From: Pseudomonadota bacterium
GTDB taxonomy: Bacteria; Pseudomonadota; Gammaproteobacteria; DAOUQR01
Direction: 5' to 3'
NCBI GenBank assembly: GCA_030625525.1
Contig: DAOUQR010000026.1
Location: 1-8,691, forward strand
Length of the DNA: 8,691 bases
Below are positions 1 to 5,976 of the stretch, one piece after another (within the stretch, counting starts at the first letter, position 1; each line of letters opens with the position of its first letter). A program made the translations under genes and the position numbers. Under the pieces are notes generated by a model that saw nothing but the letters and a program-made list of their open reading frames with translations, did no database searches and was not told the DNA's origin.

Positions 1-225
1 ACAGTAGCGGCCTATATAACCCATCCGGTACTCTCGGGCGCTGCGATAGAAAACGTATCGAACTCCGTTCTAGATAGGCTTGTGGTCACGAATACCATTC
101 CTTTAAGTAAAGAAGCGGCTGCGTGTGACAAGATACATCAAATCTGTTTAGCCAATATGCTGGCACAAACGATTACGCGTATTAATGAAGAAGAATCTGT
201 TAGTTCGATGTTTACTGAGTTTTAG
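1..225 (+). CDS. prs: Ribose-phosphate pyrophosphokinase (PRPP synthetase), C-terminal 74 residues
   Basis: Reading frame 1 is open from the window edge to TAG at 223-225; the gene starts outside the window. The enzyme transfers pyrophosphate from ATP to ribose 5-phosphate, giving PRPP for nucleotide, histidine and tryptophan synthesis in the cytoplasm. The 74 visible residues fit the end of bacterial PrsA well: THPVLSG at residues 7-13, the family hallmark TNTIPLS at 30-36, and an ending RINEEESVSSMF at 60-71, matching the usual RISNEESxSxMF-type C-terminus. Bacterial Prs is about 315 residues, so roughly the last quarter is here. The catalytic flexible loop lies upstream and cannot be checked. 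In many gammaproteobacteria rplY (ribosomal protein L25) and pth follow prs; here an unrelated large gene begins 14 nt after the stop, with no terminator between them. Confidence 0.93.
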   Translation, partial: TVAAYITHPVLSGAAIENVSNSVLDRLVVTNTIPLSKEAAACDKIHQICLANMLAQTITRINEEESVSSMFTEF

Positions 226-239
226 TTGTAGTAGGTACT

Positions 240-2540
240 ATGTTTCAATCAAACGATTTTGATTCCTCCGAGGAAGAATCCTCTTACCGGGTTGCGATGC
301 TCATCATTCGATTGGCATTTTCTACTGAGAACATGAAGCAGATTCTACCGCCCAAGCTTGATAAGCTGCCCGAAGATATTGCGGAAATTAAATCCCTGTT
401 ATTAGAACGTGATGAAGTAAGAGCCACTGCATTTTTTAATGCCTTGAAGCTATTGGATTCATCACAGGCATACTTCAACGAAAATACTGAAACGTTTCTA
501 AAGATTTTCCATTCCAATCGTAAACCCAATCCTAAGCCATCAATGTTCGTTTTTTACATTAAAACAGTTTTGGATGGCCATCCTATTGCTGATTTATATG
601 CGATTGTATTTTTGGATAAACACCAACAATTTTTAAACTCGAGCAAAGAGCACCACGCTGGTCCGTTATATCAGCTACTCAATCATACGGATGAGCTCGC
701 GGGCCATTTAGTCGATTTACTTCAGACTGGCATGCCCCATTTGTATCGTTATGTGCATAAAAATATTACTCCAAAAATATTTCAATCTGCGTTAGTCACG
801 CTTGATAAAAAGTCTAAAACCTACCCGTTAATAGTATTAGCGCGTCATGCTTCTATCGCCGAAATAGAATCAGTCTTAGACTCCTTTGAAGAAGACGTGC
901 AAAAGCAAATCCGCTGCTATCCACCCTTCTTTCAGATGCTTGTTTCCAATAAGCATCTGCCAGATAACCACAGACTAAGCATGTATAGTGACGACGAGCT
1001 AACAACTTCACTCACCAACCTCTTTGGGACCGTTGCTGATACGAGGGGAGGCGAACACCCACTGGCACCCATTCTGCTATCAACCTCCGTTCAATTTATT
1101 AAACGTTGTTTGAAATTACTGGCTAAAGTTGATTTAAGCGATTTAGATTTATTAATGCAAGATGGTTCAAAACGAAATCTATTGCACTATGCGGTTATTA
1201 ATCACAACATGCCGTGGCAGGATTTTTTTAATGTATTCTATAAAAAATCAAAAAATAAAGCCGACTTAAACAAACCATCATTACCCCCTGTATTAAAGCA
1301 ATGTTTATGGCAAGCAGATTGCCTTCAACAATTGCCAATACATCTTGCCATTAAAGCCGGTGGCGCTCGAAATATAAAAATGCTGCTTATCGAAATGGCA
1401 AAAGCACCTCGCTCTTGTCAGGCTTTAAGCAGGTATCACCCTTATGAACATCATGATGACACCATTGACACGATACACGGCCAACTCTTGCATATGATGA
1501 TGGATCTGACACCTGATCTGTTTACAGAGCTTGCCGTGAAGAAAAATTTAAAAATATTATTCGGCGAGAACTATATCCATCGACAACACGAAACAAGTTC
1601 GTTAAATGCTAGTGTTGCGAGTCGTGAAAAACTAAAACACCCTGAATTTAAATACTGTCTGGCCATTGATCTAGATGACACGGTGATAGCCAATAAATTC
1701 TTACGTCATACCAGGTTTACTGAACTCACCGACTTAAAAGATTATACTCAGCTGCCTCACTCAACGTCTGAGGAAAAAGATAGAGTCTATTTACAACGCC
1801 CCAAATTTAAAGCCGTACTCCGCGGTGTCATCTTGCATCACGATTACAGACTCATCGTGATGACTCATAGTGCTCGGAGTTATAAAGATATCGTTGATAT
1901 TCTAGTGGATATCACGGAGTTAGATGAACAAATTGTCCAGCGTGCACTCCTGGGCTGGTATAATCGCGATCATCAAGATTCTCAAAACTATTTAAATTTT
2001 TTGGACAAACATCTATATTTAGTTGAACTCACACCGTGTATATACAACATTAAAATCGATAAGCGTAAATGGTTACAGATCGCTTTTGTTTTAAATCAAG
2101 TGGGTGTCATGGACGGCATCACGTTTAAAAACAATATATTTGAAACCGTTTTATTAGATGATAAAGATGACATTGTGACCCAAGCGATCGAACACGGAGT
2201 AACCGCCTTTATCGCTGAGTTCTTAAATAATGATCTAAGCGCCTTATCTAAATTAATTTCATTATTTAAATTCGATGATCATGAAAATGACTGCGAAATT
2301 ATCCGCACCGTGGCTCAAGCGTATAAAAAAACTTTAGATCCAAATTTTCGTGATGTCATTCCGAACGTGGAACAAGACCTTAATTCAAACATTGAAGAAC
2401 TTCAGCTTACCCATTCTGAATCAGAACACGATGACTCAGACCTGCATGACAAAGAAAAGTATGATGACTCGCCGTCACTACTGGACGTTATTCGCGCTTA
2501 TCAGAAAGTTATAAGCCCAATAATATATCGCTCTAACTAA
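240..2540 (+). CDS. Uncharacterised 766-aa protein with ankyrin-like segments and a C-terminal HAD-type phosphatase domain
   Basis: I do not recognise the whole protein. It has no signal peptide or membrane segment, so it should be cytosolic or exported by a leaderless route. Residues 1-300 are alpha-helical-looking with no domain I can name. Two weak ankyrin-like segments follow: one around 305-334 with a NLLHYAV core, one around 364-388 with LPIHLAIKAG and IKMLL. Residues about 471-661 read as a HAD fold: motif I D477-L-D479-D-T481 after a hydrophobic strand, motif II LIVMTHS with T542, possible motif III lysines at 605-610, and motif IV LLDDKDD with D640/D641/D644. Thus the nucleophile and metal-binding acids appear present and phosphatase activity is plausible. 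Residues 710-743 are rich in Glu/Asp. Start: ATG 14 nt after prs, with a weak AGTAGG Shine-Dalgarno 4 nt away; M20 is the next methionine. Ankyrin plus HAD in a likely intracellular bacterium suggests a secreted effector, which is inference only. Confidence 0.85.
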   Translation: MFQSNDFDSSEEESSYRVAMLIIRLAFSTENMKQILPPKLDKLPEDIAEIKSLLLERDEVRATAFFNALKLLDSSQAYFNENTETFLKIFHSNRKPNPKPSMFVFYIKTVLDGHPIADLYAIVFLDKHQQFLNSSKEHHAGPLYQLLNHTDELAGHLVDLLQTGMPHLYRYVHKNITPKIFQSALVTLDKKSKTYPLIVLARHASIAEIESVLDSFEEDVQKQIRCYPPFFQMLVSNKHLPDNHRLSMYSDDELTTSLTNLFGTVADTRGGEHPLAPILLSTSVQFIKRCLKLLAKVDLSDLDLLMQDGSKRNLLHYAVINHNMPWQDFFNVFYKKSKNKADLNKPSLPPVLKQCLWQADCLQQLPIHLAIKAGGARNIKMLLIEMAKAPRSCQALSRYHPYEHHDDTIDTIHGQLLHMMMDLTPDLFTELAVKKNLKILFGENYIHRQHETSSLNASVASREKLKHPEFKYCLAIDLDDTVIANKFLRHTRFTELTDLKDYTQLPHSTSEEKDRVYLQRPKFKAVLRGVILHHDYRLIVMTHSARSYKDIVDILVDITELDEQIVQRALLGWYNRDHQDSQNYLNFLDKHLYLVELTPCIYNIKIDKRKWLQIAFVLNQVGVMDGITFKNNIFETVLLDDKDDIVTQAIEHGVTAFIAEFLNNDLSALSKLISLFKFDDHENDCEIIRTVAQAYKKTLDPNFRDVIPNVEQDLNSNIEELQLTHSESEHDDSDLHDKEKYDDSPSLLDVIRAYQKVISPIIYRSN
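1668..2171 (+). other. HAD-type catalytic motifs I-IV within the 766-aa protein
   Basis: This span runs from motif I (Asp477 codon at 1668) to motif IV (Asp644). Motif I is preceded by the hydrophobic strand YCLAI and has the DxDxT form of HAD phosphatases, where the first Asp forms the phospho-enzyme and the second acts as acid/base. The 60-residue gap between motifs I and II could hold a small C1-type cap, and about 95 residues separate motif II from motif IV. The order and chemistry of the motifs are seen directly; substrate class is not predictable from them. Confidence 0.65.
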
Positions 2541-2568
2541 AAAACCGGTCATGAAGACCGGTTTTTTT
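2539..2568. terminator. Bidirectional intrinsic terminator between convergent genes
   Basis: Left arm A6-CCGGTC (2539-2550), loop ATGAA (2551-2555), right arm GACCGG-T7 (2556-2568). The six-pair GC-rich core is perfect and is flanked by an A-run on one side and a T-run on the other, so it has a U-tract in both directions. It overlaps the stop codon of the 766-aa gene (TAA at 2538-2540) and lies 23 bp beyond the end of the reverse-strand ydgA gene. It can therefore end both converging transcripts. Confidence 0.9.
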
Positions 2569-2591
2569 ATATTGAGACAACTTTAAAAGTG

Positions 2592-4091
2592 CTACTGAAC
2601 TTGAGCCGCTTTTGTCTGCTCAATTTTCCCTTGCATTACGCCAGGTTGGTAAGGCTTATCATTAATCGTAAATTTTCCATCCTTAAAGACAATCGTTAAT
2701 TTATAATTTTTGTCTTGTGGTTCAAGATAACCTTGCTTCACCCAATTTTGAATTTGAGTTTGCGCTAAGGTGTTTGCTTGTTTAAGGACTTCATCTTTGC
2801 TTAATAATTTAGGCACTGTTACTGCTTGAGGATCTGACGCTTGTTGACCCTGCTGCTGCACCATCATTTTTTTCAATCGTTGCTGTTGATATAACTGGCG
2901 CAAGTTATTTTTTTGCAAAATGAGCTGCGCTAATTCTGCTGGCAAATTAATTAAAACCTTCGCTTGAATTTGTTGAATCAATGCCATCGGGTTGGCTTGC
3001 TTATCTGAAGAAATAGCGGGTAAACCCAGTGTACCACTCGCTGATAAATCGCCTTGCGGTAATGTGATGTGTAATTGTTTCAAATTTAATGTTGCACCTT
3101 TAGATAAAACCGCCACCAACTGCATCATCATTTTACCGTTCATAATCGCTTGCGCTTGACTCGGCAAATTGGAAAACTGCTCCGCCATCTGCTGTAATTC
3201 TGCAAGTGCTTTAGCATCGAGTTGTGAAACTGTCGTATTTAATTTGCCAGGACCATAACTTTGTCCATCTGCAAATAATTTTTTAACTTGAATCGTCATT
3301 TGGCCACCGAGGATATCATCCTTCACATCGTTTTGTGATGTAGCATCAAAATCGTCGATACTAAAAAGCGTGACCATACCGCGAGTCACTTGTAATTTAT
3401 CCAGATGAAGATCACCTTTACCCGTCCAATTCGCATCATTTGAACTCTGTTCTTTATAACTCAAACCTAAATTTTGTAAATCAAGATTCATAAAGGGAGA
3501 ACTAACTTTAAGACCGTCAATGTTCATATCACCTTTAATATTTGATAGATCATGTTTGATCATCCAACGGCTGTTTAAACCTTTCCATTCGAGCTTGCCT
3601 AAGGGTTGTTGATCCAATACAAAGGGGGGCAAATTCAAACGTAATTCCACATCACCGTTAAACGCAAAAATAACATTGTTCGTTAACTGTGGTTTTGGAT
3701 CCACGTTAGCAAACACTTGGTTATAAATTTTTTGCTGCATCGGACTTAATTCAAAGGCACCATACATTTGGGCCAAGGCCACTTTTGGCATGCCGTTATC
3801 AAAAAAGAATGGACCATGACGTACCCATTCATCTAAGGTTAATTTAAATTGACTCAAATCAACTTTACTATTGGCAACGTTCACATCTTGTAAATATTGC
3901 AATTCAAGTTTGACATGCGAGCGATACCAGCCGCGTTTGTAATCTGTGATCTGTAATTTTATACCGGGTATTTTGGAATACGTACCCACTAAATCACGTA
4001 TTTGTTCTTCCGCGCGTATGCCTGTGTAATATGGCATTGCGACGACGATAAGTAAAAACAGTACAACGACAGCGGCGATAAATTTACGCAT
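2592..4091 (-). CDS. ydgA: YdgA-family (DUF945) inner-membrane-anchored protein
   Basis: This 499-residue protein is close in length to E. coli YdgA (about 502). Residues 4-20 form one hydrophobic N-terminal segment after MRK, an uncleaved signal anchor that would leave the rest in the periplasm. After it comes the family's typical start: YYTGIRAEEQIRDL at 21-34, then GWYRSHVKLEL at 54-64. The middle is beta-rich with many alternating hydrophobic stretches (such as DVELRLNLPPFVL near 147-159), resembling the repeated strands of AsmA-like envelope proteins. The C-terminal third is unusually glutamine-rich (about 370-420). The molecular role of YdgA proteins is not well established, so none is given. 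The ATG has a good Shine-Dalgarno (AGGGA at 4099-4103, 7 nt away). The gene lies 45 bp downstream of the MFS gene in the same direction with no terminator between, so co-transcription is likely. Confidence 0.88.
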   Translation of the reverse strand: MRKFIAAVVVLFLLIVVAMPYYTGIRAEEQIRDLVGTYSKIPGIKLQITDYKRGWYRSHVKLELQYLQDVNVANSKVDLSQFKLTLDEWVRHGPFFFDNGMPKVALAQMYGAFELSPMQQKIYNQVFANVDPKPQLTNNVIFAFNGDVELRLNLPPFVLDQQPLGKLEWKGLNSRWMIKHDLSNIKGDMNIDGLKVSSPFMNLDLQNLGLSYKEQSSNDANWTGKGDLHLDKLQVTRGMVTLFSIDDFDATSQNDVKDDILGGQMTIQVKKLFADGQSYGPGKLNTTVSQLDAKALAELQQMAEQFSNLPSQAQAIMNGKMMMQLVAVLSKGATLNLKQLHITLPQGDLSASGTLGLPAISSDKQANPMALIQQIQAKVLINLPAELAQLILQKNNLRQLYQQQRLKKMMVQQQGQQASDPQAVTVPKLLSKDEVLKQANTLAQTQIQNWVKQGYLEPQDKNYKLTIVFKDGKFTINDKPYQPGVMQGKIEQTKAAQVQ

Positions 4092-4136
4092 GATGAGATC
4101 CCTTTCGAATAGATGAGCTGCGATTTAAGCACGTCT

Positions 4137-5384
4137 TTAGTCGACTTGCAAAAAGATTAACACCACCACTGCAAGTAATGACGTCATCGGTAAAATACTC
4201 ACGGCCCAGCGGAAATCAGTAGCCATGAACACATGGGTGCCCGTGATGCCTTGGGCTTTATTAAGTACGTCCAGCGCATAACCAATGAGTGGTTGCAGCG
4301 CGGCACCAATAATGACAGAGGCCATATTGGTAAAGGCGATGGATGTGCCCACATGTTGACGGGGATGGATTTCAGTCGCAACGGCATACGCTAAGACTAA
4401 ACCTGAATTAGTCATTCCGTAGAGCAACATCAGGCTATAAATCATCCACGCGGGCAAGGGTGCAAACACGATGATCGTTAAAAAAAGCAAACAACCGCTC
4501 AGGGCTGAAAAATACATGAGGGGTTTGCGGCGGCCTAATCGATCGGATAGCCAGCCCACAATCGGACCGCCAATTGCCCATCCAATGAATATCAAGGCAT
4601 TTGCCCAGGCGGCTTGGCTAGAGGTCAATCGATGAACATGTTCGAAATATGTCACCCCCCACAATTCTGCAAAGGCTGCTGTGGGCGCATAGATTAAACC
4701 AGCGAAGGCCGCGTTGAGCCAAGATCTTTTATTCGTAAAAACCGTTTTCAAACTGCCTCGAACTGAATTCCAAGATGTTTGACTCTGTTGCGGCTGTTTA
4801 CCATCACGCACGATTGCGTAGATAGCGATACTCAGCCCCGCAAAAATCACGGCCATTCCAAACAGGGTCTGACGCCAGCCGTACGATTGCACGGCAAATT
4901 GCACCGGCTCATCGCCGACCGCGGCACCTAACATGCCTAAAGCTTGAGTTAAGCCGGCCAGCAAACCCAACTTTTCTGCTGGAAACCACATTGACGCTAA
5001 TTTCAATGCACTGACAAAGGCAAACGAGGCACTGAATCCAATTAAAAAACGCCCAAATGCCGCCATTGAAAAGCCGGTTGCGATACTGAAAACATAGCAA
5101 CCTATCGCTGTGATCAGCGACATCACGGTTAATAATCGGCGAATACTGAAACGATCAACCAATAAACCTACGGGGATTTGCATCCCCAAATACGGGTAAT
5201 AGAAAAATGCCGAAAGACTCCCTAGTCCCAATGCTGACATATCAAAGGCTCGCATGAGTTCGGAGGTCATCACACCAGTTGAGACACGCGCGAAATAATC
5301 ACAAAAGAAATAACTCGCGGCAATGAACCAAATTAGCCAGGGGTACCAGGAGGGATGTTGAGATTGCGTGTGGGGTTTTGGCAT
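4137..5384 (-). CDS. Major facilitator superfamily transporter, 12 membrane segments, Pht-like
   Basis: This 415-residue inner-membrane carrier has the MFS two-times-six helix layout. Motif A is clear in the first half (G73-LLV-D77-R78-FSI-R82-R83, between helices 2 and 3) and again in the second half (G277-WLS-D281-R282-LG-R285-R286). R112 in GRFLIG of helix 4 is the usual buried arginine. A hydrophilic linker at about 193-220 joins the halves. The N-terminal pattern, a DYFAR stretch then VMTSELMRAF and FFYYPYLGMQIPVG, resembles the phagosomal amino-acid transporter (Pht/Fpt) group of Legionella, Coxiella and Francisella, and more broadly sugar-acid/phosphate type MFS carriers. The substrate cannot be read from sequence. 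Odd point: acidic D158-E159 before P160 in helix 5. Start: ATG is the only good choice, since an in-frame stop lies seven codons upstream, but no strong Shine-Dalgarno is visible. First gene of a likely two-gene unit with ydgA. Confidence 0.9.
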   Translation of the reverse strand: MPKPHTQSQHPSWYPWLIWFIAASYFFCDYFARVSTGVMTSELMRAFDMSALGLGSLSAFFYYPYLGMQIPVGLLVDRFSIRRLLTVMSLITAIGCYVFSIATGFSMAAFGRFLIGFSASFAFVSALKLASMWFPAEKLGLLAGLTQALGMLGAAVGDEPVQFAVQSYGWRQTLFGMAVIFAGLSIAIYAIVRDGKQPQQSQTSWNSVRGSLKTVFTNKRSWLNAAFAGLIYAPTAAFAELWGVTYFEHVHRLTSSQAAWANALIFIGWAIGGPIVGWLSDRLGRRKPLMYFSALSGCLLFLTIIVFAPLPAWMIYSLMLLYGMTNSGLVLAYAVATEIHPRQHVGTSIAFTNMASVIIGAALQPLIGYALDVLNKAQGITGTHVFMATDFRWAVSILPMTSLLAVVVLIFLQVD

Positions 5385-5426
5385 ACGACGATGGTCTTGG
5401 GTTCATGCAATATTAAAAAGAGGGCT

Positions 5427-5455
5427 ATTATCCTGGAAATGGCGTCCGAACACAA
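5427..5455 (-). promoter_or_regulatory. Candidate sigma-70 promoter for the MFS-ydgA unit
   Basis: On the reverse strand, TTGTGT (5455-5450) and GATAAT (5432-5427) are separated by exactly 17 bp. The -10 box matches five of six consensus bases and the -35 box three of six. Transcription would start near 5420, giving a leader of about 36 nt before the MFS ATG. It is the best match I found in the gap by eye. Confidence 0.4.
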
Positions 5456-5524
5456 TTTTTGATGTTCTTTTGTTGTTATACCCATTACACCTGCAGGATA
5501 AATCTCACTCCGAAATATTAACCG

Positions 5525-5635
5525 ACGCAATGATATAAATCACAGCTTGATATTACGGTTCACAGCCGCGCATGCACGGCTGTGAACTGTAATATTTGCT
5601 CTCTGCATGCGCGGCTGTGATTTAAGTCATTGCGT
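5525..5635. repeat. Nested palindromic element, 111 bp (MITE- or REP-like)
   Basis: The outer arms are 22 bp each (5525-5546 and 5614-5635). They begin ACGCAATGA, end AAATCACAGC, and differ at only two positions. Inside lies a second inverted repeat with 19-bp arms (5550-5568 and 5577-5595, one mismatch) around an 8-nt loop containing GCATGC. The inner right arm and the outer right arm are separated by 18 nt, against 3 nt on the left, so the element is asymmetric. A third, 16-bp perfect inverted pairing links 5560-5575 with 5605-5620. TCACAG/CTGTGA occurs five times from 5540 to 5648. No open frame fills it, and I see no clear target-site duplication. A non-autonomous transposable element, a dispersed palindromic repeat or a structured leader would all fit. 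Confidence 0.75.
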
Positions 5636-5663
5636 AATTTGATCACAGAGAGATCTACTATTT

Positions 5664-5692
5664 TTGGTGTTTTAATTAGCGAAGGGTATAGA
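5664..5692 (+). promoter_or_regulatory. Weak candidate promoter in the MFS-lptG gap
   Basis: TTGGTG (5664-5669) and TATAGA (5687-5692) are 17 bp apart. Both boxes are only moderate matches (three and four of six). If real, transcription would begin near 5699 and run rightwards into the hairpin at 5775-5804. Such boxes arise by chance in AT-rich DNA. Confidence 0.2.
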
Positions 5693-5698
5693 AGTTGG

Positions 5699-5804
5699 TG
5701 AGGCGACACGAATTAAGATGTAAAGCAAGAGGCATTAGGTTGTGCAAAATGGTTTCACCGAGAACTGCTGGCAGAAAACTTGCCTTATTGACAAGGCAAG
5801 TTTT
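5699..5804 (+). ncRNA. Possible small RNA of about 105 nt ending in a hairpin
   Basis: This is an inferred transcript only: a weak promoter (5664-5692) upstream, and a perfect 12-bp hairpin with a closing T4 downstream. I recognise no known RNA family in it. A 66-codon open frame starting TTG at 5695 overlaps it, but that frame uses AGA/AGG for eight of ten arginines, unlike the surrounding genes, which supports a non-coding reading. Alternatively the hairpin only serves the lptFG message from the other strand. Confidence 0.18.
5775..5804. terminator. Perfect 12-bp hairpin, terminator-like in both directions
   Basis: The arms AAAACTTGCCTT (5775-5786) and AAGGCAAGTTTT (5793-5804) are perfectly complementary around a 6-nt loop ATTGAC. 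The stem has a GC-containing core and four A/T pairs at its base, but the U-tract does not extend beyond four. On the reverse strand it lies about 170 nt past the lptG stop and is the only strong hairpin available to end the lptFG transcript. On the forward strand it could end a small RNA. Confidence 0.5.
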
Positions 5805-5976
5805 AGCGAATAGATGCCTTGTGGAAAAGACAATGAAACAAGACATTCTCCGAGATACAAAGATAGCCCTCAAAGCATCTAAAGAATATATTTAAATCCA
5901 ATAAGTTAAGAGAAAACCCAGCTATTTCCATTTTGGAAACAACTACCAAAAAGAGGTAAGCAAACCATTTAAGGGT
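5805..5976. other. Rest of the MFS-lptG gap, no gene seen
   Basis: The gap runs from 5385 to 5976; apart from the promoter candidates, palindromic element and hairpin listed separately, I find no gene with a ribosome binding site and neighbour-like codon use. In this last part there is only a short A/T-rich hairpin (5925-5939, arms TTTCCA/TGGAAA with a 3-nt loop) and a 5-bp AAACC/GGTTT inverted repeat overlapping the lptG stop. Neither has the GC core or T-run of a good terminator. Confidence 0.5.

Noticed and set aside
240..2540. Calling the large protein a definite Dot/Icm effector
   Set aside because: Secretion genes are not in the window and the C-terminal signal is only suggestive, so it is kept as an inference.
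5333..5530. 65-codon reverse open frame overlapping the MFS start
   Set aside because: Different frame from the MFS gene, overlaps its conserved first membrane region, no recognisable content.
5639..5656. TGATCA and AGATCT palindromes beside the nested repeat
   Set aside because: Six-base palindromes of this kind are expected by chance and have no spacing that suggests an operator.
5676..5873. 65-codon reverse open frame in the same gap
   Set aside because: It overlaps the forward frame on the opposite strand, has no visible ribosome binding site and reads as no known protein.
5695..5895. 66-codon forward open frame with TTG start in the MFS-lptG gap
   Set aside because: Rare start, arginine codons unlike the neighbours, a strong 12-bp hairpin inside it and no recognisable family; not annotated as a gene but recorded as a finding.
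5385..5976. Possible tRNA, CRISPR array or attachment site in the gap
   Set aside because: No cloverleaf with TTCRA arm, no regularly spaced direct repeats and no tRNA 3' end were found.
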